Source: Rhodopseudomonas palustris (GTDB lineage Bacteria > Pseudomonadota > Alphaproteobacteria > Rhizobiales > Xanthobacteraceae). Taken from it: a stretch of 64,000 bases of DNA. This document shows positions 51,975 through 60,611 of the stretch, piece by piece. Location: assembly GCF_013415845.1 (NCBI RefSeq), contig NZ_CP058907.1:1302001-1366000 (forward strand), written 5' to 3'. The notes below the pieces were generated by a model. The model ran no database searches, was not told where the DNA came from, and saw only the letters and a program-made list of their open reading frames with translations. Within the stretch, counting starts at the first letter, position 1, and every line of letters begins with the position of its first letter. A program made the position numbers and the translations under genes.

Positions 51975-54900
51975 GGCGATACAGCGTGTTCAGCGTCTTC
52001 ATGTAGGTATCGAGGTCGAACTGCTCCACCATCGTTCGCATCTGCGACACGAACGCCCAGGTCTCCGGATAATCGGTGTGGATCTGATCAAGTTTGGATT
52101 CGATGCCGCGGATGTAGCCGATCTTGCCGAGCTCGATCAATTCCTCGACGTGCTGCATCGGCGGGTTTTGAATCTCGGTGGCGTTCGCTGCAGCGGCGGT
52201 AGCCTCGCCCTTGTAGATCCAATCGATCTTGAGCAGCTGGCCGATCAGTTCGAGCAGGCGCGGAATGTCGACCGGCTTCATCAGATAGGCATCGTGGAAC
52301 GGCTGCGACAGCAGCGTGCCGTGCGCCTCCAGCGCGCTCGCCGACAGCATCAGGATGCGCGCGTGATGGTGGCCTTGGGTGCGGAGCGTCTCCGCCACGG
52401 TCCAGCCGTCCATCCCCGGCATCGAGATGTCGAGCAGGAACAGATCAGGTTGGCAATGCTCGGCGAGATCGATGCAGGAATAGCCGTCGGTTGCGACCAG
52501 CACGATGAAGCCGAGCGGCGCCAGCGTATCCTGCAGCAGGCCGCGCTGCGCCGGATCGTCGTCAGTCACCAGGATGGTCTTGCGCGGGCCGTGATAGCCG
52601 AGCACCGGAGCGCGGATCGAGCGGGTGCGGGTCGGGTTGGTGACCTCCGACAGCAGCAGCTTGACGCGGAAGGTTGAGCCCTTATCGGGCGTCGAGGTGA
52701 CGGTGAGGTCACCGCCCATCACGCCCGCAAGCAGCTTGCTGATGGTGAGGCCGAGGCCGGTACCGCTGTGCGGCTGTGCCGCGCCGAGCGCGCCGCGCTC
52801 GAACGGCGCAAAGATGCGCTCGAGGTCGTCGGTATGGATGCCGGGGCCCGTATCGCGCACTTCGAGTTCGGCCACTGGGTTACGATAGTGCACGATGAAG
52901 TGGACGCTGCCTTCCTGGGTGAACTTGATGGCGTTCGACAACAGGTTGATCAGCACTTGCCGCAGCCGCTTCTCGTCGGCATAGACCATCGGCGGCAGAT
53001 ATTGCGGCCGCTTGAACACGAATTCGATGTCCTTGGCGGCGGCCTGCAGTCGGAACATGCCGACAAGCTGGTCGAGAAATTCGCCGAACCGCACCTCGTC
53101 GCGCGACAGATACAGCCGGCCGGCTTCGATCTTGGAAATGTCGAGCAGGCCGTCGATCAGGCCGGAGAGATGGTCGGCGCTGCGCCGCATCAGCCGGATC
53201 TGGTCACGCGGCCGCGGCGGCAGAGTGTTGTCCTGTTCGAGCAGCTGCGCGTAGCCGCTGATCGCATTGAGCGGCGAGCGCAGCTCGTGGCTGAGGCCGA
53301 CGACGTAGCGGCTCTTGGCGAGGTTGGCGGACTCGGCCGCTTCTTTGGCGCGCTGCAGCTCGGCGTCGGTCTGGCGGTGGGCGTCGATCTCCTGCATCAG
53401 CAGCTGGGTTTGTCGCCGCGTCTCGGCCTCTGCTGCCTGCCGGCTGAGCCGCGCCAGCACGAACAGCCAGCTCACCACACCGACGATGATGGTGAGCGCG
53501 AAGAACAGCTTCCAGAGAATCTCGGCGAGCTCGATCTGCTGCGCCTCGTTCGCGGTCGCGACCTGCAGATAGATCAAGAATAGCGACAGTCCGATCAGTC
53601 CGACCGAGACCGCGAACACGGTCAGATAGTGCCCGACCTGGGAGTTCAGTAGCGCGTAGGCCCGCTGCGGCAGCATCTTGCCGAGCGCATCGGTGAACTG
53701 TGCGTCGATCCGCGCATGTGGCTTGCACAGGTCGTTGCAGCGCGCATCGAGCGAGCAGCACAGCGAGCAGATCGGCCCCGCATAGGCCGGGCAATAGGCC
53801 ATGTCTTCGGGCTCGAACGAGTGCTCGCAGATGCAGCACTTGATTGACTCGGCGGTCTGCCAGGCCCGCTTCGGCTTGCGCGCGATATAGAATCGCCCGC
53901 CGGTGACGAAGGCAATCATCGGCGCGGTGACGAAGGCGACCACGAGCGCCACGAACGGCGCCAGCGCCTTCGCTGTCGGCCCGAACACGCCATAGAATGC
54001 GCTGATCGATACCACGGTTGCGATCGTCATCGAGCCGACGCCGACCGGGTTGATGTCGTAGAGATGCGCTCGCTTGAACTCCATGTGCTTCGGCCGCAGC
54101 CCGAGCGGCCGGTTGACGACGAGATCGGAAACCAGGGCGCCGACCCAGGCGATTGCGACGTTGGAGTAGAGTGCGAGCGTATGCTCCAGCGCCTTATAGA
54201 CGCCGATCTCCATCAGCAGCAGCGCCACCAGCACGTTGAAGACCAGCCAGACGACGCGGCCGGGATGGCTGTGGGTCAACCGCGAGAAGAAGTTCGACCA
54301 GGCTATCGAACCCGCATAGGCGTTGGTGACGTTGATCTTGATCTGCGACAGGATCACGAATGCGCCGGTCAGCGCCAGCACCAGGCCGGGCTGCTCCAGC
54401 ACGGTGCGGAACGCCTCGAGATACATGTGGGCCGGCTCGGCCGCCTGATCCGGCGGCGCGCCGCGGCTGAGCGCGAAATATGCCAGAAATGAGCCGGCCA
54501 GGAGCTTCAGCGAACCGGGCACGATCCAGCCGGGGCCTGCGCTGATCATTGCGATCCACCAGGCGCCGCGCGAGGCCCGGCGATCGCGCGGCAGAAAGCG
54601 CAGAAAATCGACCTGCTCGCCGATCTGCGCGACCAGCGCGAACACCACTGAGGCTGCAGTGCCGAACAGCAACAGATCGAGCTTGCCGTCCTGACTGCCT
54701 TGCTCGCCGGCAAAGCGCGTCCAGGCGACGAACGACTCCGGGCTCTTCACTGCGATCGCGGCGAACGGGAGGATGTGCAGCAGAACCCAGAACGGCTGGG
54801 TCCAAAGCTGGAACCGGCTGATCAGCGTAATGCCGTAGGTCACCACAGGGATGATCACCACCGCGCTGAAGAAATAGCCGATCGGGAGTGGCAGGCCGAA

Positions 54901-55332
54901 GCACAGTTCCAGCGCATTGGCGAGGATGACCGCCTCGATCGCGAAAAACAGGAAGGTGAACGAGGCGTAGATCAGCGAAGTGACAGTCGAGCCGATATAG
55001 CCAAAGCCGGCGCCGCGCGTCAGCAGGTCGATGTCGACGCCACATTTGGCCGCGTGGTAGGCAATCGGCAGGCCGCAGCAGAAGATGATCACGCTGACGA
55101 CCAGGATCGCCGCGGTGGCGTTGGTGACGCCGTAGTTCAGCGTGATGGTGCCGCCGATCGCCTCCAGTGCCAGGAACGAGATCGCGCCGAGGGCGGTGTT
55201 GGCGACGCGAGCTGCCGACCACCGGCGCGAGCTCTTAGCGGTGAAGCGAAGCGCGTAGTCTTCGAGGGTCTGGTTGGCGACCCACTGATTGTACTGGCGC
55301 CGAACGCGATCTATGCGCTGCCGCCCCGCCAC
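51964..55332 (-). CDS. NCS1-permease / histidine kinase / receiver fusion protein
   Basis: The N-terminal part (about 40-490) is a 12-span NCS1-like permease, with FLALEAIGGTITLNYGVTNA, AKCGVDIDLLTRGAGFGYIG and a late ILSQIKINVTNAYAGS. A Cys-rich knuckle follows with ten ligands (C499, C500, C502, C514, C522, C525, C526, C532, C536, H539). Two more spans (about 570-627) lead to a helix and a kinase core with the H box SHELRSPLN (H682), N box around N796/N800, DTGPGI at 827-832 and GTGLGL at 857-862. A receiver has D968 and K1019, and a helical C-terminus ends the protein. The GTG start at 55332 has GAGGAG 6 nt upstream; a GTG at 55359 is an alternative. CbrA is a comparable transporter-kinase fusion, but with an SLC5-type permease. 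Confidence 0.88.
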   Translation of the reverse strand: MAGRQRIDRVRRQYNQWVANQTLEDYALRFTAKSSRRWSAARVANTALGAISFLALEAIGGTITLNYGVTNATAAILVVSVIIFCCGLPIAYHAAKCGVDIDLLTRGAGFGYIGSTVTSLIYASFTFLFFAIEAVILANALELCFGLPLPIGYFFSAVVIIPVVTYGITLISRFQLWTQPFWVLLHILPFAAIAVKSPESFVAWTRFAGEQGSQDGKLDLLLFGTAASVVFALVAQIGEQVDFLRFLPRDRRASRGAWWIAMISAGPGWIVPGSLKLLAGSFLAYFALSRGAPPDQAAEPAHMYLEAFRTVLEQPGLVLALTGAFVILSQIKINVTNAYAGSIAWSNFFSRLTHSHPGRVVWLVFNVLVALLLMEIGVYKALEHTLALYSNVAIAWVGALVSDLVVNRPLGLRPKHMEFKRAHLYDINPVGVGSMTIATVVSISAFYGVFGPTAKALAPFVALVVAFVTAPMIAFVTGGRFYIARKPKRAWQTAESIKCCICEHSFEPEDMAYCPAYAGPICSLCCSLDARCNDLCKPHARIDAQFTDALGKMLPQRAYALLNSQVGHYLTVFAVSVGLIGLSLFLIYLQVATANEAQQIELAEILWKLFFALTIIVGVVSWLFVLARLSRQAAEAETRRQTQLLMQEIDAHRQTDAELQRAKEAAESANLAKSRYVVGLSHELRSPLNAISGYAQLLEQDNTLPPRPRDQIRLMRRSADHLSGLIDGLLDISKIEAGRLYLSRDEVRFGEFLDQLVGMFRLQAAAKDIEFVFKRPQYLPPMVYADEKRLRQVLINLLSNAIKFTQEGSVHFIVHYRNPVAELEVRDTGPGIHTDDLERIFAPFERGALGAAQPHSGTGLGLTISKLLAGVMGGDLTVTSTPDKGSTFRVKLLLSEVTNPTRTRSIRAPVLGYHGPRKTILVTDDDPAQRGLLQDTLAPLGFIVLVATDGYSCIDLAEHCQPDLFLLDISMPGMDGWTVAETLRTQGHHHARILMLSASALEAHGTLLSQPFHDAYLMKPVDIPRLLELIGQLLKIDWIYKGEATAAAANATEIQNPPMQHVEELIELGKIGYIRGIESKLDQIHTDYPETWAFVSQMRTMVEQFDLDTYMKTLNTLYRHEQ

Positions 55333-55481
55333 GCGCTTCTCCTCATCTCTACTCGACACTAGCGCCGATCCACCGGCGACGTTGCCGGTTTTGCCGTCAC
55401 GGCACGCGCAATTTGTCGGCCTCGCGCTCGTTGTTACGGCACCGGGACCGGAGATCCCGACGCCTGAAAAACCTACGTCGC

Positions 55482-55515
55482 GATCTTGCGATGCAACATA
55501 CGTGATCTTGCGTAT
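55482..55515. promoter_or_regulatory. Candidate response-regulator operator upstream of urtA
   Basis: GATCTTGCG occurs twice, at 55482-55490 and 55504-55512, 22 bp apart (two helical turns). A dyad ATACG-N8-CGTAT overlaps the second copy at 55498-55515. It lies about 75-105 bp before the urtA-like start. Confidence 0.45.
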
Positions 55516-55588
55516 CGGTCCAGCCGCCGAATTCGTCGATCGTTTCCCTGACTGCACTCGCGTCCCACGAACCACGAAGGGGTAGTTA

Positions 55589-56851
55589 ATGTCAGACGAA
55601 AACAAGACGGGCCTGAATTCGCCGCTCCGGCGTAAACTGCTGATGGGGATGGCGGCAATTCCCGCCCTCACGATGCTGCCGCGCACGTCGTTCGCGCAGG
55701 CGCCTGCAACTTCTGCGGTCAATACGACCGGACTCGCGGTGACGGATACTGAGGTCACGGTCGGCATCCTGCACTCGGTCACCGGCACCATGGCGATCTC
55801 CGAGACCGGTTCGGTGCAGGCCGAGAAGTTGGCGATCGAACAGATCAACGCCGCGGGCGGTGTGCTCGGCCGCAAGATCAAGTACATCCAGGAAGACGGC
55901 GCCTCCGACTGGCCGACCTTTGCCGAGAAGGCCAAGAAGCTCCTGGTCAACGACAAATGCGCCGCGGTGATGGGCTGCTGGACCTCGGCCTCGCGCAAGG
56001 CGGTGCTGCCGGTGTTCGAGCAGTACAACGGCATGCTGTACTACCCGACCTTCTATGAAGGCCTCGAGCAGTCCAAGAACGTCATCTACACCGGTCAGGA
56101 AGCCACCCAGCAGATCATCGCCGGCCTCGATTGGGTCAACAAGACCAAGGGCGCCAAGAGCTTCTACCTGCTCGGCTCCGACTACATCTGGCCGCGCACC
56201 TCGAACAAGATCGCTCGCAAGCACATCGAGAACCATCTGCAGGGCTGCAAGGTGGTCGGCGAAGAATACTTCCCGCTCGGCCACACCCAGTTCAACTCGG
56301 TGATCAACAAGATCAAGCTGACCAAGCCGGACGTGATCTACGCGATCATCGTCGGTGGTTCGAACGTGGCGTTCTACAAGCAGCTCAAGGCTGCCGGCAT
56401 CGACCTGTCGAAGCAGACCCTGCTGACGATCTCGGTGACCGAGGACGAAATCGACGGCATCGGCGGTGAGAACATCGCGGGCGCTTACGCCTGCATGAAG
56501 TACTTCCAGTCGCTCGACAATCCGAACAACAAGAAGTTCGTCGAGGAGTTCCACAAGATGTGGGGCCCGAAGACGGTGATCGGAGACGTCACCCAGGCTG
56601 CCTATCTCGGCCCGTGGCTGTGGAAATTGACAGTCGAGAAGGCTGGCTCGTTCGACATCGACAAGGTCGCAGCGGCCTCGCCCGGCGTTGAGTTCAAGGG
56701 CGCGCCGGAAGGCTACGTCCGGATCCACGAGAACCACCATCTGTGGTCCAAGACTCGCGTCGGACGCGCCAAGGCGGATGGTCAGTACGAGCTGATCTAC
56801 GAAACCGCCGATCTGGTCGAGCCCGATCCGTTCCCGAAGGGCTACCAGTAA
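55589..56851 (+). CDS. urtA: Urea/short-chain-amide ABC transporter binding protein (UrtA/FmdD type)
   Basis: This 420-aa periplasmic protein has a twin-arginine-like signal (LRRKLLMG at 13-20, then a hydrophobic core and FAQA). The mature part has the UrtA family pattern: VGILHSVTGTMAISETGSV, AVMGCWTSASRKAVLPVFEQ, and FYLLGSDYIWPRTSNK. FmdD of Methylophilus, which binds amides and urea, belongs to the same family, and the formamidase downstream supports an amide substrate. AAGGGG lies upstream of the ATG. Confidence 0.9.
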   Translation: MSDENKTGLNSPLRRKLLMGMAAIPALTMLPRTSFAQAPATSAVNTTGLAVTDTEVTVGILHSVTGTMAISETGSVQAEKLAIEQINAAGGVLGRKIKYIQEDGASDWPTFAEKAKKLLVNDKCAAVMGCWTSASRKAVLPVFEQYNGMLYYPTFYEGLEQSKNVIYTGQEATQQIIAGLDWVNKTKGAKSFYLLGSDYIWPRTSNKIARKHIENHLQGCKVVGEEYFPLGHTQFNSVINKIKLTKPDVIYAIIVGGSNVAFYKQLKAAGIDLSKQTLLTISVTEDEIDGIGGENIAGAYACMKYFQSLDNPNNKKFVEEFHKMWGPKTVIGDVTQAAYLGPWLWKLTVEKAGSFDIDKVAAASPGVEFKGAPEGYVRIHENHHLWSKTRVGRAKADGQYELIYETADLVEPDPFPKGYQ

Positions 56852-56877
56852 GCGTCGGCAGGCGCTCTCACTCCGGA

Positions 56878-56951
56878 CGTCATCGCCGGGCTCGACCCGG
56901 CGATCCATCCTCTTCGGAAGATGGATGCGCGGGTCATGCCCGCGCATGACG
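56878..56951. repeat. Diverged GTCAT inverted-repeat element (family A-like) between urtA and urtB
   Basis: Outer arms CGTCAT and ATGACG and inner arms GATCCATC and GATGGATG form a stem. It may lower downstream expression so that the binding protein is made in excess over the permease. Confidence 0.6.
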
Positions 56952-57017
56952 CTGCGAGTGTGGAAGCGCGCCGCCGACCTCCACCGAGTTCAGATCATTC
57001 CATCCAGGGGCAGCCTC

Positions 57018-57944
57018 ATGTTCGGCGAATATTCGATTGGTGATCTCGGGGCGATCTTCGCGATGCAGGGCTTCGCGGGGCTCATTCTGTTTTCCGTCTA
57101 CGTGCTGATGGCCCTTGGCCTGGCGATCATCTTCGGCCAGATGGGCGTCATCAACATGGCCCACGGCGAGTTCATGATCCTGGGCGCCTACGTCACCTGG
57201 ATGACGTCGAACTTCTTCCAATCCTATCTGCCGTCGCTGTTCGCCGGCTACTTCTTCATCGCGATGATCCTGGCATTCATCGCCTCCGGGGCGCTCGGCA
57301 TGCTGGTGGAGTGGGGGCTGATCCGCCACCTCTATAAGCGTCCGCTCGACACCCTGCTGGCGACCTGGGGGTTGTCGCTGATCCTGCAGCAGGCCTACCG
57401 GTCGATCTTCGGTGCGCGCGAGGTCGGCGTCGAGTTGCCGCAGTGGATGCTCGGCTCCAAGCAGGTCACCGACACCATCGAGATTCCGATCAACGGCATG
57501 TTCGTGATGGCGCTCACCGTGCTGATCACCGCGGCCGTGTCCTACGTCCTGTTCTGGTCGCGCTGGGGCCGTCAGGTCCGCGCCGTGGTGCAGAATCGGG
57601 TGATGGCCGGCGCCGTCGGCATCAACACTGAAAAGATCGACCGCTACACCTTCGGCCTCGGCTGCGGCATCGCGGGCATCGCAGGCTCGGCGTTCACCAT
57701 GATCGGTTCGACCGGTCCGACCTCCGGTCAGCTCTACATCGTCGACACCTTCCTGGTTGTGGTGTTCGGCGGCGCCGCCAGCCTGTTCGGCACCATCGCT
57801 TCGGCCTTCAGCATCTCCCAGGCGCAGTCGACCATGGAGTTCTTCATGTCCGGCTCGATGGCCAAGGTGCTGACGCTGCTCGCCATCGTCGCGATCCTGA
57901 TGGTGCGGCCGCAAGGTCTGTTCGCCCTCAAGGTCCGTAAGTAA
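57018..57944 (+). CDS. urtB: Urea/amide ABC transporter permease, LivH-type (UrtB)
   Basis: This 308-aa permease has the UrtB pattern ALGLAIIFGQMGVINMAHGE, YVTWMTSNFFQSYLPSLFAG and a late GGAASLFGTIASAFSISQAQ. The start at 57018 has AGGGG upstream; the longer open frame runs into the repeat element and is rejected. It pairs with UrtC, 14 bp downstream. Membrane spans number about eight. Confidence 0.92.
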   Translation: MFGEYSIGDLGAIFAMQGFAGLILFSVYVLMALGLAIIFGQMGVINMAHGEFMILGAYVTWMTSNFFQSYLPSLFAGYFFIAMILAFIASGALGMLVEWGLIRHLYKRPLDTLLATWGLSLILQQAYRSIFGAREVGVELPQWMLGSKQVTDTIEIPINGMFVMALTVLITAAVSYVLFWSRWGRQVRAVVQNRVMAGAVGINTEKIDRYTFGLGCGIAGIAGSAFTMIGSTGPTSGQLYIVDTFLVVVFGGAASLFGTIASAFSISQAQSTMEFFMSGSMAKVLTLLAIVAILMVRPQGLFALKVRK

Positions 57945-57958
57945 CAGGAGCCTCCGTC

Positions 57959-59110
57959 ATGGAAAGCCCGCGCTTTCTCAGTCGTACCGATCTGCTCGGT
58001 CTCGCCGTCCTCGCCGTGCTCCTGGTGGTGATCCTGCCGCTGTCGCTCGACGTGTTCCGCCTCAATCTCGTTGCCAAATATCTGACCTACGCCTTCGTGG
58101 CGATCGGCCTTGTGCTGTGCTGGGGCTTCGGCGGGATTCTCAGTCTTGGCCAGGGCGTGTTCTTCGGCCTCGGTGGCTACTGCATGGCGATGTATCTCAA
58201 GCTGGAAGCCTCCAGCGTCGAGAACACCAAGATCCAGTCGACGCCCGGCATTCCGGACTTCATGGACTGGAACCAGATCACCCAGATCCCGTGGTTCTGG
58301 CAGCCGTTCCACAGCCTGACGATCACCGTGATCGCGATCCTGGTGGTGCCGGCGGTGTTCGCTTTCCTGATCGGCGCTGCGATGTTCAAACGCCGGGTGG
58401 GCGGCGTGTATTTCGCCATCATCACCCAGGCGATCGCCGCGATCATGACCATCCTGATCATCGGCCAGCAGGGCTACACCGGCGGCATCAACGGCATCAC
58501 CGACCTTCGCACCTTGAAGGGCTGGGACATCCGTCCCGACCACGCCAAGGTGGTGCTGTACTTCGTCGAAGTCGCGTTCCTGTTCGGCGCGATCTTGCTG
58601 GCACTGTTCGTGCGGCACTCGAAGCTCGGCCGCATTCTGGTGGCGATGCGCGAGAAGGAGGACCGGGTGAGGTTCTCCGGCTACAGCGTCGCCAACTTCA
58701 AGATCTTCGCTTTCTGCCTCGCGGCGATGTTCGCGGCGGTCGGCGGCGCGATGTTCACACTCAACGTCGGTTTCATGTCGCCGTCCTTCGTCGGCATCGT
58801 GCCGTCGATCGAAATGGTGATCTACACCGCGGTTGGCGGCCGGCTGTCGATCTTCGGCGCGATCTACGGAACGCTGCTGGTCAACTTCGCCAAGACCTCG
58901 CTATCGGAATCCTTTCCGCAGCTCTGGCTGTTCGGTCTCGGCGCCTTGTTCATCGCGGTGGTGCTGATCTTCCCGAACGGTCTCGCCGGCATCTGGCGCG
59001 ATTACGTCCAGCCGCTGTTCGACAAGCTGATCTCCAAGCGAAAGCCCGGTTCGGATCCTACAGGTGGCAAGTCGTTCGGCCCGGTGGCCGACGGCGCCCC
59101 GGCGGAATGA
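57959..59110 (+). CDS. urtC: Urea/amide ABC transporter permease, LivM-type (UrtC)
   Basis: This 383-aa permease has the UrtC sequence YLTYAFVAIGLVLCWGFGGI, SLGQGVFFGLGGYCMAMYLK and the central FAIITQAIAAIMTILI, with VGIVPSIEMVIYTAVGGRLS near the end. CAGGAG is well placed before the start. It forms the membrane channel with UrtB. The C-terminal tail is Lys/Ser rich. Confidence 0.92.
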   Translation: MESPRFLSRTDLLGLAVLAVLLVVILPLSLDVFRLNLVAKYLTYAFVAIGLVLCWGFGGILSLGQGVFFGLGGYCMAMYLKLEASSVENTKIQSTPGIPDFMDWNQITQIPWFWQPFHSLTITVIAILVVPAVFAFLIGAAMFKRRVGGVYFAIITQAIAAIMTILIIGQQGYTGGINGITDLRTLKGWDIRPDHAKVVLYFVEVAFLFGAILLALFVRHSKLGRILVAMREKEDRVRFSGYSVANFKIFAFCLAAMFAAVGGAMFTLNVGFMSPSFVGIVPSIEMVIYTAVGGRLSIFGAIYGTLLVNFAKTSLSESFPQLWLFGLGALFIAVVLIFPNGLAGIWRDYVQPLFDKLISKRKPGSDPTGGKSFGPVADGAPAE

Positions 59111-59120
59111 GGAGGACACC

Positions 59121-59876
59121 ATGCTGATCGGCCATCAACCGCCCGAATTCCTGCTCGCCGTGGAAGGGCTCACGGTTTCGTTCGACGGCTTCAAGGCGGT
59201 CAACGATCTGTCCTTCTACGTCGAGGAGAACGAGATCCGCGTGATCATCGGCCCCAATGGCGCCGGCAAGACCACCGTGCTGGATCTGATCTGTGGCAAG
59301 ACCAAAGCGACCTCCGGCGCGATCCACTTCCGCGGCAAGGATCTCACCAAGATGAAGGAGAACGAGATCGTCCAGGCCGGCGTCGGCCGCAAATTCCAGA
59401 CGCCGTCAATCTACGAGGACCTCACGGTGTTCGAAAATCTGGAGATCTCCTATCCGCAGGGACGCTCGGTGTTCGGTGCGCTGGCGTTTCAGCGCACCGC
59501 GGCTGTGCGCGAGCGCGTCGAGGAGGTCGCCGAAGCAATCTTCCTGAAGGACAAGCTCGGCATGAGCGCCGATCTGCTCAGCCACGGCCAAAAGCAGTGG
59601 CTCGAGATCGGCATGCTGCTGATCCAGGACCCCGACCTGTTGATGCTCGACGAGCCGGTCGCCGGCATGAGCGTGTCCGAGCGCGTCAAGACCGCCGAAC
59701 TGCTCCACACCATCATCAAAGACCGCTCGGTGCTGGTGATCGAGCACGACATGAAGTTCGTCGAAGACATCGCCCACAAGGTCACCGTGCTGCACCAGGG
59801 CCAGATCCTGTCCGAAGGCTCGATGGACACGGTCAAGAACGACCCGAAGGTCATCGAAGTCTATCTCGGCCACTAA
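59121..59876 (+). CDS. urtD: Urea/amide ABC transporter ATPase (UrtD)
   Basis: This 251-aa ATPase has Walker A GPNGAGKTT, the UrtD-type signature LSHGQKQWLEIGMLL in place of LSGGQ, Walker B LLMLDEPVAGMS and VIEHDMKFVEDIA. GAGGAGG lies 6 nt before the ATG at 59121, which is preferred over upstream in-frame starts. It follows urtC by 10 bp. Confidence 0.93.
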   Translation: MLIGHQPPEFLLAVEGLTVSFDGFKAVNDLSFYVEENEIRVIIGPNGAGKTTVLDLICGKTKATSGAIHFRGKDLTKMKENEIVQAGVGRKFQTPSIYEDLTVFENLEISYPQGRSVFGALAFQRTAAVRERVEEVAEAIFLKDKLGMSADLLSHGQKQWLEIGMLLIQDPDLLMLDEPVAGMSVSERVKTAELLHTIIKDRSVLVIEHDMKFVEDIAHKVTVLHQGQILSEGSMDTVKNDPKVIEVYLGH

Positions 59877-59886
59877 GGAGGCGGAC

Positions 59887-60576
59887 ATGCTCGCTATCAA
59901 CGATCTGCACGTCGCCTATGGACAGAGCGAGGTGTTGCACGGGCTCAATATCGATGTCGCGCCGAATGAGATCGTCGCGATCATGGGCCGCAACGGCATG
60001 GGCAAGACCACGCTGATGAAGTCGCTGATGGGCATCATCCCGCAGCGCAAAGGCTCGATCGCGATGAACGGCATCGAGCTCGGCGGTCTCAAGAGCTACG
60101 AGCGCGTCGCCAAGGGGCTCGCTTACGTGCCGCAGGGCCGGATGATCTTCTCCACCATGACGGTGAGGGAGAACATCGAAACTGGACTTGCGGCCTCTGG
60201 CGAGAGCGAGGTGCCGGCGGACATTTACGAGCTGTTCCCGGTGCTGCTCGAAATGAAAGGGCGGCGCGGCGGCAATCTGTCCGGCGGCCAGCAGCAGCAA
60301 CTCGCGATCGCTCGCGCGCTCGCCACCAAGCCGAAGGTGCTGCTGCTCGACGAGCCGACCGAAGGTATCCAGCCGTCGATCATTCGCGAGATGGCGCGCA
60401 CCTTGAAGCGTATCCGCGACAGCCGCGGTCTTTCGATCATCGTTTCCGAACAGGTGCTGAGCTTTGCGCTCGACGTCGCTGATCGGGTGCTGGTGATCGA
60501 AAACGGCGAAATCGTTCGCGATGAGCCGCGCGCCAGCGTCGATGAGGCGCAGGTCGCGAAATATCTGTCCGTCTAG
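59887..60576 (+). CDS. urtE: Urea/amide ABC transporter ATPase (UrtE)
   Basis: This 229-aa ATPase has Walker A GRNGMGKTT, the segment GLAYVPQGRMIFSTMTV, signature LSGGQQQQLAIARAL and LLLDEPTEGIQPSII. It has a perfect AAGGAGG site. It completes the five-gene transporter and is followed 35 bp later by the formamidase gene. Confidence 0.93.
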   Translation: MLAINDLHVAYGQSEVLHGLNIDVAPNEIVAIMGRNGMGKTTLMKSLMGIIPQRKGSIAMNGIELGGLKSYERVAKGLAYVPQGRMIFSTMTVRENIETGLAASGESEVPADIYELFPVLLEMKGRRGGNLSGGQQQQLAIARALATKPKVLLLDEPTEGIQPSIIREMARTLKRIRDSRGLSIIVSEQVLSFALDVADRVLVIENGEIVRDEPRASVDEAQVAKYLSV

Positions 60577-60611
60577 TTTTCACTCGTCCACTGGTAACAA
60601 GGGAGCTTCCG

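Noticed and set aside
55333..56034. N-terminal extension of the permease-kinase gene by up to 234 residues
   Set aside because: The extra frame runs antisense through the urtA-like gene, while GTG starts at 55332 or 55359 fit the ribosome-binding site and the beginning of the conserved sequence.
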